Source: Eledone cirrhosa
Taxonomy: Eukaryota > Mollusca > Cephalopoda > Octopoda > Eledonidae
Reading direction: 5' to 3'
NCBI GenBank assembly: GCA_964016885.1
Contig: OZ024746.1
Coordinates: 100,979,089 to 101,043,088, forward strand
Length of the DNA stretch: 64,000 nt
This document shows, piece by piece, positions 1-11,544 of the stretch. Numbering within the stretch: position 1 is the stretch's first letter; every line of letters begins with the position of its first letter. Position numbers and translations under genes: made by a program. The notes below the pieces were generated by a model. The model saw nothing but the letters and a program-made list of their open reading frames with translations. It ran no database searches and was not told where the DNA came from.

Positions 1-3000
1 ACACTCTCTTAGCAATATAACCATGTTTGTTAGACTTATACCAACAGTTACACTCCCTTAGCAATATAACCATGTTTGTTAGACTTATATCAACAGTTAC
101 ACTCCCTTAGCAATATAACCACATTTGTTAGACTTATATCAACAGTTACACTCCCTTAGCAATATAACCATGTTTGTTAGACTTATACCAACAGTTACAC
201 TCCCTTAGCAATATAACCATGTTTGTTAGACTTATACCAACAGTTACACTCTCTTAGCAATATAACCATGTTTGTTAGACTTATACCAACAGTTACACTC
301 CCTTAGCAATATAACCATGTTTGTTAGACTTATACAAACAGTTACACTCCCTTAGCAATATAACCATGTTTGTTAGACTTATACCAACAGTTACACTCCC
401 TTAGCAATATAACCATGTTTGTTAGACTTATACCAACAGTTACACTCTCTTAGCAATATAACCATGTTTGTTAGACTTATACCAACAGTTACACTCTCTT
501 AGCAATATAACCATGTTTGTTAGACTTATACCAACAGTTACACTCTCTTAGCAATATAACCATGTTTGTTAGACTTATATCAACAGTTACACTCCCTTAG
601 CAATATAACCACATTTGTTAGACTTATATCAACAGTTACACTCCCTTAGCAATATAACCATGTTTGTTAGACTTATACCAACAGTTACACTCCCTTAGCA
701 ATATAACCACATTTGTTAGACTTATATCAACAGTTACACTCCCTTAGCAATATAACCATGTTTGTTAGACTTATACCAACAGTTACACTCCCTTAGCAAT
801 ATAACCATGTTTGTTAGACTTATACCAACAGTTACACTCTCTTAGCAATATAACCATGTTTGTTAGACTTATACCAACAGTTACACTCTCTTAGCAATAT
901 AACCATGTTTGTTAGACTTATACCAACAGCTACACTCTCTTAGCAATATAACCATGTTTGTTAGACTTATACCAACAGTTACACTCTCTTAGCAATATAA
1001 CCATGTTTGTTAGACTTATACCAACAGTTACACTCTCTTAGCAATATAACCATGTTTGTTAGACTTATACCAACAGTTACACTCCCTTAGCAATATAACC
1101 ATGTTTGTTAGACTTATATCAACAGTTACACTCCCTTAGCAATATAACCACATTTGTTAGACTTATATCAACAGTTACACTCCCTTAGCAATATAACCAT
1201 GTTTGTTAGACTTATACCAACAGTTACACTCCCTTAGCAATATTACCATGTTTGTTAGACTTATACCAACAGTTACACTCCCTTAGCAATATAACCATGT
1301 TTGTTAGACTTATACCAACAGTTACACTCTCTTAGCAATATAACCATGTTTGTTAGACTTATACCAACAGTTACACTCTCTTAGCAATATAACCATGTTT
1401 GTTAGACTTATACCAACAGTTACACTCTCTTAGCAATATAACCATGTTTGTTAGACTTATACCAACAGTTACACTCCCTTAGCAATATAACCATGTTTGT
1501 TAGACTTATATCAACAGTTACACTCCCTTAGCAATATAACCACATTTGTTAGACTTATATCAACAGTTACACTCCCTTAGCAATATAACCATGTTTGTTA
1601 GACTTATACCAACAGTTACACTCCCTTAGCAATATAACCATGTTTGTTAGACTTATAGCAACAGTTACACTCCCTTAGCAATATAACCACATTTGTTAGA
1701 CTTATACAAACAGTTACACTCCCTTAGCAATATAACCATGTTTGTTAGACTTATACCAACAGTTACACTCCCTTAGCAATATAACCACATTTGTTAGACT
1801 TATACCAACAGTTACACTCCCTTCGCAATATAACCACATTTGTTAGACTTATACAAACAGTTACACTCCCTTAGCAATATAACCACATTTGTTAGACTTA
1901 TACCAACAGTTACACTCCCTTAGCAATATAACCATGTTTGTTAGACTTATACCAACAGTTACACTCCCTTAGCAATATAACCACATTTGTTAGACTTATA
2001 CCAACAGTTACACTCCCTTAGCAATATAACCATGTTTGTTAGACTTATACCAACAGTTACACTCCCTTAGCAATATAACCACGTTTGTTAGACTTATAGC
2101 AACAGTTACACTCCCTTAGCAATATAACCACATTTGTTAGACTTATACCAACAGTTACACTCTCTTAGCAATATAACCATGTTTGTTAGACTTAAACCAA
2201 CAGTTACACTCTCTTGGCAATATAACCATGTTTGTTAGACTTATACCAACAGTTACATTCCCTTAGCAATATAACCATGTTTGTTAGACTTATACCAACA
2301 GTTACACTCCCTTAGCAATATAACCATGTTTGTTAGACTTATACCAACAGTTACACTCCCTTAGCAATATAACCACGTTTGTTTGGCTTATATCAACAGT
2401 TACACTGCCTTAGCAATATAACCACGTTTGTTTGGCTTATATCAACAGTTACACTCCCTTAGCAATATAACCATGTTTGTTAGACTTATACCAACAGTTA
2501 CACTCTCTTAGCAATATAACCACGTTTGTTAGACTTATAGCAACAGTTACACTCTCTTAGCAATATAACCACGTTTGTTAAGCTTATAGCAACAGTTACA
2601 CTCTCTTAGCAATATAACCACGTTTGTTAAACTTATACCAACAGTTACACTCTCTTAGCAATATAACCATGTTTGTTAGACTTATACCAACAGTTACACT
2701 CCCTTAGCAATATAACCATGTTTGTTAGACTTATACCAACAGTTACACTCCCTTAGCAATATAACCATGTTTGTTAGACTTATACCAACAGTTACACTCC
2801 CTTAGCAATATAACCATATTTGTTAGACTTATACCAACAGTTACACTCTCTTAGCAATATAACCACGTTTGTTAGACTTATAGCAACAGTTACACTCTCT
2901 TAGCAATATAACCACGTTTGTTAAGCTTATAGCAACAGTTACACTCTCTTAGCAATATAACCACGTTTGTTAAACTTATAGCAACAGTTACACTCTCTTA

Positions 3001-3747
3001 GCAATATAACCATGTTTGTTAGACTTATACCAACAGTTACACTCTCTTAGCAATATAACCATGTTTGTTAGACTTATACCAACAGTTACACTCTCTTAGC
3101 AATATAACCATGTTTGTTAGACTTATACCAACAGTTACACTCCCTTAGCAATATAACCATGTTTGTTAGACTTATACCAACAGTTACACTCCCTTAGCAA
3201 TATAACCACATTTGTTAGACTTATACCAACAGTTACACTCTCTTAGCAATATAACCACGTTTGTTAGACTTATAGCAACAGTTACACTCTCTTAGCAATA
3301 TAACCACGTTTGTTAAGCTTATAGCAACAGTTACACTCTCTTAGCAATATAACCACGTTTGTTAAACTTATAGCAACAGTTACACTCTCTTAGCAATATA
3401 ACCATGTTTGTTAGACTTATACCAACAGTTACACTCTCTTAGCAATATAACCATGTTTGTTAGACTTATACCAACAGTTACACTCTCTTAGCAATATAAC
3501 CATGTTTGTTAGACTTATACCAACAGTTACACTCCCTTAGCAATATAACCATGTTTGTTAGACTTATACCAACAGTTACACTCCCTTAGCAATATAACCA
3601 CATTTGTTAGACTTATACCAACAGTTACACTCCCTTAGCAATATAACCATGTTTGTTAGGCTTATACCAACAGTTACACTCCCTTAGCAATATAACCACG
3701 TTTGTTTGGCTTATATCAACAGTTACACTCCCTTAGCAATATAACCA
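1..3747. repeat. 49-bp satellite array, about 76 copies
   Basis: A head-to-tail array of a 49-bp unit fills the window start and is cut by the window edge. The core of each unit reads AGCAATATAACC followed by a variable CATG, CACA or CACG, then TTTGTTAGACTTATA. Variant units (TTAAGCTTATAG, TTAAACTTATAG) recur in the same order at about 2578, 2921 and 3313, spaced 343 and 392 bp, which is 7 and 8 units, so there is a higher-order pattern on top of the monomer. The right edge is sharp at about 3747 and runs into unique sequence. No coding potential is claimed. Confidence 0.97.
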
Positions 3748-4489
3748 AAGTGGTTGCACTTCTAATAGAAAAGTATTACAGAAAGTTGTATTATTTCAAG
3801 AGCAACTTGCAAAGTGAATATACTTTGCTGTTCCAAGTTGACTTATAAACAAGATCCGCTCTCATTGCATTATCTTCCAGCATTACTTTGGCCTTTTATA
3901 TCAGAGATGATGTGGCATCATTCACATGCAAAGTGTGCTGTTTTGTTGCATTTATAACACTTATTGTAATTCAATATATTTGACTAAACTGCGTAACCCA
4001 CCACTTCTGCTTCTTTGTGTGTGTTTTAAATAGTTATAATGCCTCTTACTACAATGTAATTGTTTTGGTTTAAATCATCATTTTAGATCAAGCTATTTGC
4101 CAAACAAATACAACTAGAAAATGTCTATAATATAGTGTTTCCCCCTCCATCATTATCAACCTCATTCGTTTCAATCTCTTTATATTTACTTAAGACACTT
4201 CGCTGATTTTTTAGGAATATGTTAAGAGCTAAGAACTGGGAATAATGAATAAAAAGTTAAACTGATGTTCATTTCTATCTCATGTTATAGTATTATAGTA
4301 TGTAGTTTTTAATGTATATTTACAGTAATGTAGGTTGCAACAATTTCTTTATACAAAATGTGTAATTCTTTGCAAAACTAGAAAATATTTACATTTTTTT
4401 ACATTTCTGTGACAGGTAATCACTGATGTCAATCACTGTTCACCATAAAAAAAATGAACTCCATCTTACAGTAATGATAAAATTTAAGT
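3748..4489. other. AT-rich unique sequence, no gene seen
   Basis: This stretch between the satellite and the first LINE tail shows no open frame with recognisable protein similarity, no repeat unit and no tRNA-like boxes. I see nothing to annotate in it. Confidence 0.5.
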
Positions 4490-4590
4490 TGTGAGTAAGA
4501 CATGGTCACCTGATCCAACTTACCTCAAATGGGATGACCCATGCTAGTGTGGAAAATGGATGTTAAGTGATGATGATGATAATGAGATTA
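4490..4590 (+). mobile_element. RTE LINE 3' end fragment
   Basis: The text 'acatggtcacctgatcc' through 'cccatgctagtgtgg' and the closing (TGATGA)n run match the 3' untranslated end of the RTE copies elsewhere in the window (for example 13860-14004). Only about 100 bp survives, as expected from a 5'-truncated insertion. Confidence 0.7.
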
Positions 4591-4655
4591 AAACTGACAA
4601 TGACAAGATTGGAGTTGAGATTGATAACAAATTTTCATTATTTATGTTATAATCA

Positions 4656-4845
4656 GGATTGGCAGTATCGGTAGAGGGTCGGACGCCATGCTTAGCAGCA
4701 TAGAGTTACAGCCCTTTAGGATCTAAGTTCAAATCCCGCCGAGGTTAACTTTGCCTTTCATCCTTTCGGGGTCTATAACATAAAGTACCAGTAATGCACT
4801 GGGTAATTGCTGGCCTTGTGCCAAAAATAGAAATCATCATTTATG
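4656..4845 (+). mobile_element. tRNA-derived SINE (family A), about 190 bp
   Basis: This is the first of several copies of one SINE. The head holds an A-box-like stretch (TGGCAGTATCGGTAGAGGGT) and a B-box-like stretch (GAGTTCAAATCCCG in the consensus, here AAGTTCAAATCCCG). The body reads GAGGTTAACTTTGCCTTTCA and then a conserved GGCCTTGTGCC near the 3' end, with a short A/T tail. The layout is that of a Pol III transcribed, tRNA-derived SINE. The head is not a functional tRNA gene because the cloverleaf is not maintained. Confidence 0.9.
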
Positions 4846-4933
4846 TATAATCATTTTATATTTAAATGTTATAAAAACCTGCTGAGGAACTAATGCAATC
4901 TTAGATTTCGCATGAAGTTTTCTTTCAAAGTAT

Positions 4934-5285
4934 AAAACTGTTTATCATATAATAGAAACTAACAACTATATTTAACAAACTGTTTATTATATAATAGAAA
5001 CTAAGAACTATATTTAACAAACTGTTTATCATATAATAGAAACTAAGAACTATATTTAACAAACTGTTTATCATATAATAGAAACTAACAACTATATTTA
5101 ACAAACTGTTTATCATATAATAGAAACTAACAACTATATTTAACAAACTGTTTATCATATAATAGAAACTAAGAACTATATTTAACAAACTGTTTATCAT
5201 ATAATAGAAACTAACAACTATATTTAACAAACTGTTTATCATATAATAGAAACTAACAATTATATTTAACAAACTATTTATCATA
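4934..5285. repeat. 42-bp minisatellite, about 8 copies
   Basis: The unit AAACTGTTTATCATATAATA plus GAAACTA(A/G)(C/G)AACTATATTTAAC is repeated in tandem with few changes. The unit length is a multiple of three, so an apparent 142-codon frame on the minus strand is simply the repeat read through and is not a gene. Confidence 0.95.
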
Positions 5286-5739
5286 AGTATATTTGAGCCA
5301 AAGTACATACATTGTATCATGCCTATTTCCTTTATCGTATTAAGAGTGTACATGGTGTTTCTTGTTAAACTTATCTCAGTTCAACAACAATGTAAATAGG
5401 TTGGAGTTTATATTTAAAAAAAAGTTTTAATATTTTGTTACCCTATTTCTAACGAAATACACTGCCTATGTACAATTAATTAATTTTGAAAATTTGAAGA
5501 ATTTAATGAGATACCTAACATTTCCATTAGTAAGCTAATATTAGAAAGATCATTTGACAAAAATTTCTGAAATAAAATTATGACAAGATTAAATATAAAT
5601 ATGAAACGGGTTAAAATGAGCAATAATGTATGATAAAAAAGCAGAGTAGTTTCATGTGGGTTGCTATGAAAACGGTTAAAAGTGTGAATATTGCTAAAAA
5701 TATATATTCTCCTGTAAGAAATAATTTGTGATCTGACAA

Positions 5740-5773
<34 letters not shown>

Positions 5774-5986
5774 CTCCTAGGTACGCTTTTGGAAAATGGA
5801 TTTTTCATTGCAATGAATTCCAATCAGCATCCTGTTTTCTGAAACCACAAACCAAAGATGATTTAAAACTGTTTACACTGTCTGTAGCAGTTAATTTTGT
5901 CCCTGTTCCAGCAACAAAGCCATTAAATCTAATAAAGTAAGACAGTAATACTTAATATTAAGAAATGTCTTAGGTAGTCAGATTAC
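5286..5986. other. Unique AT-rich stretch, no gene seen
   Basis: No recognisable protein, RNA or mobile element, apart from the homopolymer annotated separately at 5742. Confidence 0.5.
5742..5773. repeat. Poly(T) tract of 32
   Basis: An uninterrupted run of 32 T followed by CTCCTAG. Read on the minus strand it is a poly(A) run such as a retroposon tail, but no element body is recognisable beside it. Confidence 0.9.
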
Positions 5987-6118
5987 CAGTGGTTTCTTGA
6001 AAGCAAACAAATTTGCTTTCAGTCATCAGAATGAAAGAATCCTGGTGTATTTATTGACAGTGGATTTTTTTCATTCTGATGACTGAAAGCAAATTTGTTT
6101 GCTTTCAAGAAACCACTG
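5987..6118. repeat. Perfect 50-bp inverted repeat with 32-bp loop
   Basis: Arms at 5987-6036 and 6069-6118 are exact reverse complements over 50 bp, separated by 32 bp. The arms are not low-complexity. The structure would form a long hairpin in DNA or RNA from either strand. It could be a small fold-back element or an inverted duplication; no protein or known family is visible. Confidence 0.95.
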
Positions 6119-6220
6119 ATAAATGAAATAATTATCTTATGTTGTTTATTACATAACTAATAAGCTCTGTAACCTACATAGAGCACTCTTTTTTCCTGGA
6201 CTTTTCCGACAGAATTACTT

Positions 6221-6543
6221 CATTCATACATATATATATATATATGTCCATATTTATATACACATATATATGTCCATATTATATATATATATACACATAT
6301 TTTTTTTTTTTTTTGGAACGATCAACTTTCGTCAAATCGGACCGAGGAAACGATGTTTCCGTTGGTCTTTCCAATTGCTAATACTATCTATCGGTCGCAA
6401 CTCCAGGTAGAAGGAGCAACGTGAAATAAAGTGTCTTGCTCAAGGACATAACACATCGCCTGGTCCAGGAATCGAACTCACAACCTTACGATTGCGAATC
6501 CAATTCTCTAACCACTCAGCCACACGCCTTCACATATATGTCC

Positions 6544-6600
<57 letters not shown>

Positions 6601-6630
6601 CCATATTTATATATATATATATGTCCATAT
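6221..6630. repeat. AT-rich minisatellite (TATATGTCCATATTTATA), interrupted by a SINE
   Basis: Units of the form TATATGTCCATATTTATATA(CACA) and long (TA)n runs lie at 6221-6300 and 6533-6630. The same unit continues at 10049-10250 beyond the LINE, so the array seems to have been split by the SINE at 6301 and the LINE at 6628-10048. The CACATAT flanks on both sides of the SINE fit a target duplication. Confidence 0.85.
6301..6531 (-). mobile_element. tRNA-derived SINE (family B) with poly(A) tail
   Basis: Read on the minus strand, the element starts with a tRNA-like head: A box TGGCTGAGTGGTTAGAG and B box GGTTGTGAGTTCGATTCC. Then comes GAGCAAGACACTTTATTTCA, a body of about 100 bp, and a poly(A) tail seen here as T at 6301-6315. 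Flanking CACATAT is present on both sides. The promoter boxes are well preserved, so this copy may be fairly young. Confidence 0.88.
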
Positions 6631-6936
6631 CATCATCATCATCATCACCATTTTACGTCCGTTCTTCCATGCTAGCATGGGTTAGACGGGTTGTGCTGTT
6701 GTGGGCAGTGTCCAGTCGGCTGACCATGTCTTGCTCATACAAGAACTGATTCTGGCTTGATTTCTACAGCTGGATGCCCTTCCTAACACCAACCTCATTT
6801 ACAGTGAGTGGTGGGTGCTTTTTTTTCCGTGGCGCCTACACGTCCATTTTACGGTGTGGGCTGGGTGCTTTTTTGCTGTGGCACCTCCACAACCACTTTG
6901 CATTGGGAGGGTGTGGGGGCATATTGTCTATATGCT

Positions 6937-7875
6937 TCAGCTTTGGCTTGTACCTGTGGGGGGTTGGGTCTTCTGTATTGCTGCATGACGCCAGAGGTCA
7001 CGGTCGTGTGTCATTCCTCTTGAGAGGTGCAATTGGGTAAGGTCAGCCTTTATCACCTCATCCCAGGTCTTCTTGGGTCTCCCCACTCCGCGGTTTCCAT
7101 CGACTTCTAGTGCTCTGCACCTTTTTATGCAGCTGTCATTCTTCATACGCATCACATGTCCATACCAACGTAACCTCCTCTCCTGCACACAGCATTTGAT
7201 TCCTTTTATGCTCAGTCTCTCTCTCAATTCATTTATGCTTTGCCGTTCGTGTATATTACTATTACACATCCACCGGAGCATGCAGGCTTCGTTTCTTACT
7301 AATCTATGCAAATCTTCCACAGACAGCGCCCTGGTCTCACTACCATGTAACATTGCTGTTCGTATACACACATCATACAGTCTGCCTTTCATTTTGAGGG
7401 AAAAGCCTTTTACAGCTAGCAGTGGCAGTTGCTCCCTGAACTTCTTCCATCCCATTCTTACCCTACTTATTGTACTTTCCAAACACCCACCTCCACTGCT
7501 AATTCGGTCACCTAGGTAGCAGAAGCTGTCTACTGTTTCTACAGCGCCCTCCAAGAGTTTGGTGGTACTTGTTTCCTGTGGCTGTTTGCTGCTTGTTGTC
7601 CCAGCACAGCTGCTAAATGTGAAGCCTACATTCTTAATTAAGCTTCCTGAGATCCCGCTACATCTCTTGTATACCCATTGTTTGCATTTGGGGCAGAGAA
7701 TGGAGTCCCTACCTACACCTTTCCTACATACTGAGCAAGGCCATTTCCCTGAGGGGATCTGGGTTCTGTTTTCTCGTCTACTTATAAGGACCTTAGTCTT
7801 TGTCAGGTTGACTTTGAGACCCTTTCTTTCTAATCCCTGTTTCCAAGTTTGGAATTTCTTCTCTAGTTCTACCAT
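6937..7875 (-). pseudogene. RTE C-terminal domain with degenerate PHD-like finger
   Basis: An open minus-strand frame of 312 codons starts at the thumb ([20 protein letters not shown]) and continues through [16 protein letters not shown] and CPKCKQWVYKRCSG. It ends in the conserved [12 protein letters not shown] and GRPKKTWDEVI blocks. The zinc finger is damaged here: the His of the better copy is Tyr and one later Cys is Phe. Below it, [17 protein letters not shown] is another family block. The frame begins at an internal Met, so it is a piece of the larger polyprotein. Confidence 0.88.
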
Positions 7876-8849
7876 AGATTCAGTTATATAAGTGCGAGGT
7901 CATCTGCATACAGGAGTTCCCATGGACATCCGGTCTTAAACTCCTCCGTTATTGCCTGCAGGACTATGATGAACAGGAGAGGAATAAGAACAGCCCTGGT
8001 GGACACCGACCTGTATGTTAAATTCCTCGCTATAGTCATTGCTAATCCTAACTTTGCTGATTGCTCCCCTATACATGGCTTGTACAGATTTCACAAGCCA
8101 TTCCTCTACTCCTAGTTTTCTAAGAGCCCACCAGATTATAGCACAGGGAACTCTGTCAAAGGCTTTCTTGAGATCGATGAATGCCAGGTAGTGTGGCTTA
8201 CTTTTAGCTAGGTACTTTTCCTGTAACTGCCTCACAAGAGGGAATCAGTGGTGCCTCTTCCTGGTACAAACCCAAATTGCATCTCATCTAGTTTCACCCG
8301 GTCCCTAATCAACTGTGCTATAACTCTTTCTGTTACTTTCATGACCTGGTCCGTCAGCTTTATACCTCTATAGTTTCCTCTATCTAGTGCATCACCTTTA
8401 CTTTTGTAGCAGTTGACAATGATGCTACTGCACCAATCCTTTGGTATGACACCTAGTATTACCTGGTTAACAATACGTGTGGTTATGGTGTGACCTACCA
8501 ACCCAGATACCTTCAGCATCTCGGCAGCTATACCTGATGGACCGGTTGCCTTCCTCGTCTTCATATCTTTCATTGCCTTACTTACTACGCTGCTGCTGAC
8601 TTGTACTGCTGGCCTCTCTATAGGGTCTACTTGGGGTAGGGTCTCTTCTTCCCATGCATTCTCCTCATTTAGTAATCTATCATAATGACTCTTCCATGCA
8701 TCTTTCTTCTCAGCACTTGTGAGGGCAAGCTCACCTTTATTATTCCGGATACACTTCTCTCCAATGACATCACAATTCTCTCTGACACACTGCCTCGCAA
8801 TCTTGAACACCTCCTGTTTCTGGTCCTCACATTGCCAAACATGCTTCAA
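7876..8849 (-). pseudogene. RTE reverse transcriptase domain, frameshifted
   Basis: Two minus-strand frames (8849-8232 and 8235-7936) cover the fingers and palm. Visible are [56 protein letters not shown] and VGVHQG. The YADDL active-site segment follows near 7900 in a broken region. The upstream linker between 8850 and 9112 holds the Arg-rich RREARRHVYLARREAE-like stretch found in the better 61-kb copy. Confidence 0.9.
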
Positions 8850-9112
8850 TTTTCTATCCTCTGCTTCCCTTCTAGCTAAGTATACATGTCGCCTAGCTTC
8901 CCTCCTAGTCTCTATGTAACGTACCCTGCTACCCCCGTTCTTCCATTCTTTCCATGCCTATCTATTAGCCCTAACTGCCTCATCTACCTTATTGTTCCAC
9001 CACCAAGTCACTCTCCTCCTTCCTGTGGTCTTGCTCCAACTACAGATCTCATCCGTCGCCTTTAGTAAGTTATTTTTTAGGAACTCCCAGTGCTCTTCTA
9101 CATTGAATGTCT

Positions 9113-10047
9113 CTATCTGTTCTTCTTTACTGTCATAGGTGTCGAGTAAGATAAATAAATATCTTTAAATCTGTTTCTGGCTGAGGGATCTTTCAGCTTC
9201 CAGATCTTTCTTCTCCAGGCTGGCTTCTGTTTCCAGGTGCGTCTAGTTCTGACCGTAAGGTCGCTGACAACTAAGCTATTGTGTTTACGACCGTCCATCT
9301 GTCACGTCCTCTGATGAGGATAAAATCTATTTGACTAGAATGCTCCCCTGATCTATAGGTGATCAGGTGGTTGTCGGGTTTTTTTAAGTTTGTGTTACAT
9401 ATCGACATGTCATTGGCGTCGCAGAATTCTAGAAGCCTGAATCCTTCTTCATTTCTTGTGCCAACCCCATGGCCTCCATGGACTCTATTGAAGCCGTCAC
9501 CGTGTCTGTTAAAATCTCCTACAATGATTAGGAAGTCATTGTCATTTGTTAGAGCAGTAGTGTGCATTAGGGACTCGTAAAACCTATCCTTAAGTTCGTC
9601 TGGCAACCCCGATTGGGGTGCGTAAGCTGTTATTATTGTGGTAATTGTTTTATTCAGGAGTAGTCTGAGTTTAATGAATCCTGCATTCACCCTGTTCACT
9701 GAGATTACTTTATCTCCCACTTGTCAGCTAGTAGTATACCTACACCACCCATCGTCATTTCCGACCCAGAAAAATTTGTAGCACTGACTTTTTCCTACAA
9801 GGACTCCAGCAGACTCTCCTCTCCATCTAGTCTCTTGCACACAGCATACATCAATTTCCTTTCGCTCTAGCATCTCTACGATTTCTCCTGCTCTTCCTTT
9901 TATTGTACTTACATTGATGGGACCAACTCGGAGTTTTGGGCATTTGTCAACATTCGTGGGAAAGGGTCGATTTTTGCAGGGGTGTGCGTGTGCTTCCCGT
10001 CTCTGAATTGAAGCTTCACATGGGTGCTTGGTAGCTCGCGGATTCAT
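9113..10047 (-). pseudogene. RTE endonuclease (APE-like) domain, frameshifted
   Basis: Three overlapping minus-strand frames (10047-9724, 9720-9271, 9298-9113) spell an APE-type endonuclease. Visible motifs are VQETRWRG (the catalytic Glu region), [14 protein letters not shown] '[10 protein letters not shown]', VGDFNRHGDG (the usual GDFNGH) and SSQIDFILIRGRD. The family nicks target DNA so that the reverse transcriptase can prime. At least two frameshifts separate the pieces. The 5' start at 10047 may be the native beginning of the protein, because upstream sequence is already minisatellite. Confidence 0.88.
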
Positions 10048-10048
10048 T

Positions 10049-10250
10049 AATATATATATATGTCCATATTTATATACACATATATATGTCCATATTTATA
10101 TATATATACACATATATATGTCCATATTTATATATATAGACATATATATATGTCCATATTTATATACATAAATATGTCCATATTTATGTATGGCCATATA
10201 TTTGTGTATCTATATGTGTATATAAATATATTTGTGTATATATCATCATT
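10049..10250. repeat. AT minisatellite (TATATGTCCATATTTATA), right part
   Basis: Six or so variant copies of the same unit that lies left of the LINE at 6221-6630. The split array implies that the LINE landed inside it. Confidence 0.8.
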
Positions 10251-10290
10251 TTCATTTTACGTCTGCTTTTCCCTGCTTGCAAGGAACTAA
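10244..10290 (-). mobile_element. RTE LINE 3' tail fragment
   Basis: The stretch with CATCATTTTCATTTTACGTC and CCCTGCTTGCAAGG is the 3' tip of an RTE copy in minus orientation, cut off after about 45 bp. The same text begins the copies at 12036 and 32018. Confidence 0.6.
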
Positions 10291-10298
10291 AATGGGAC

Positions 10299-10341
<43 letters not shown>

Positions 10342-10385
10342 GAATACACTATTTTGTGCTTTCCATATTTATGTATATATGTGAA

Positions 10386-11105
10386 TTCTTCTTCTTCTTC
10401 TAGCAGGTCCTTGGACCCCCAAGCGAAACCAGCATATTATCCAGTCACCTCGCTCATGGTCTGCCCCTACAGCTCCATATGCCCATAGTATTGGATCTGT
10501 GATCTCTCAATTCAGAGAAGTAGCAGCTTTACCTGGGGTGACTCTCTGATGTAATGTTACTCCAAAGACCCTTCAGAGAAAACCCATTATTTTGGCCACT
10601 TGTATTCTTTCGGTCTTTACCCAAGATTCATGACCATAGGTAATATTTGGCAGGAATACTGAATTGAAGATAGCGAGTTTGGCTTTTACGCCTACCTCCC
10701 TTCTGATTACTGAATGCTGAAGCTGGCACATTATTGCACCAGCTCCTTTAATCTTTGCACTTAATTTAGCCTCCTGCCTTCCATCACTCACGTACACAGG
10801 CTCGAGATACTTGAACTTCTTTAGCTGCTTCAGTGGAACTCCATTTACATGTAGAGTGCACTGCGCAGGCTTCCTGGAGTGGATGAGTGTCTCAGTTTTC
10901 ACAGCACTGATTTTCATTCCAGCCATGCTGCAGTCAGCATCAAACCTATCAAGTGCAAGTTGGAGATCATCTTCTGTTGAGTTAAGTAGCACCATGTGGT
11001 CTGCAAATTCCAGCCAACTGATTTTACACCCGTTAGTTGCGAAACCACTTCCAATAGCGCTATAGGGAACTCTACTGACTCCATCTAGAGTACATAATCC
11101 TCTCT
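10386..11105 (-). mobile_element. Rex3/RTE-like LINE, 5'-truncated
   Basis: Minus-strand frame 10995-10573 reads MVLLNSTEDDLQLALDRF, AGMKISAVKTETLIHSRKP, FKYLEPVYVSDGRQ and NITYGHESWVKTERI. From memory this is the region after the reverse transcriptase active site in Rex3-like RTE elements of fish and invertebrates. The preceding residues WLEFADHMV correspond to the FADDMV active site, with His in place of the second catalytic Asp, so this copy is inactive. The 3' end has a (GAA)n tail at 10388-10400. It is distinct from the main RTE family of this window. Confidence 0.75.
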
Positions 11106-11197
11106 GAAATATGTACTTAATATATATATATACAATATATTGTGTATTCTCTATGATATATGGTTGTTTCTCTCTCTATACATATATCTTTTGTATC

Positions 11198-11347
11198 TTT
11201 TCCGAGAGGCCTTTTACATAGGGTAGACAGACTGTGGTCAATTTATCCAAAAAGCATACTATCCACTCCAATTAGGAAGGGGAGAGAGGATGAAACCCAT
11301 AAATTGACCACAGTCTGTCTACCCTATGTAAAAGGCCTCTCAGAAAA
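11198..11347. repeat. 49-bp inverted repeat at the Penelope-like 5' end
   Basis: Left arm 11198-11246 and right arm 11299-11347 are reverse complements with one mismatch, with a 52-bp spacer. The right arm is sense coding sequence of the Penelope-like element, so the left arm is an inverted copy of it. Confidence 0.93.
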
Positions 11348-11544
11348 TATATGCGGTCCATATGACATCAGGACAGTATTCAAGAGTAATACAACACTTC
11401 GTAATATCTCCTTCGAGTAGAACCACCAATAGAAGAGAATATGACCAAAGACTGCGTGTACTCCATCCCATGCAGTTGTGGTAGGTTATACAAGGGTGAA
11501 ACAGGCCGCCCCTCAAAATAAAGATAGAAGAACATCGTAAAGCT

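Larger units (their letters stand above)
6628..10048 (-). mobile_element. RTE-type non-LTR retrotransposon, near full length, broken
   Basis: The minus strand reads, in order: an apurinic-type endonuclease (from 10047), a linker, a reverse transcriptase, a PHD-like zinc finger and a conserved C-terminal domain (ending at 6937). A 3' UTR with repeated 'CACCCAGCCCACAC..GTAAA' modules follows, then a (GATGAT)n tail at about 6628-6645. Gene order and tail are typical of RTE-clade LINEs, whose single protein does target nicking and reverse transcription. The frame is broken several times, so the copy is dead as a protein source. It sits inside the TATATGTCCATATT minisatellite. Confidence 0.93.

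Noticed and set aside
1..3747. CRISPR-like array (repeat with variable bases)
   Set aside because: The 49-bp units are contiguous with no unique spacers, in a eukaryotic genome; it is a satellite.
4656..4720. tRNA gene at the SINE heads
   Set aside because: A- and B-box-like sequences are present, but no complete cloverleaf or anticodon arm forms, and the same text recurs many times with SINE bodies.
7073..7891. Plus-strand frames over the 6.6-10-kb LINE
   Set aside because: Antisense shadows of the RTE polyprotein.
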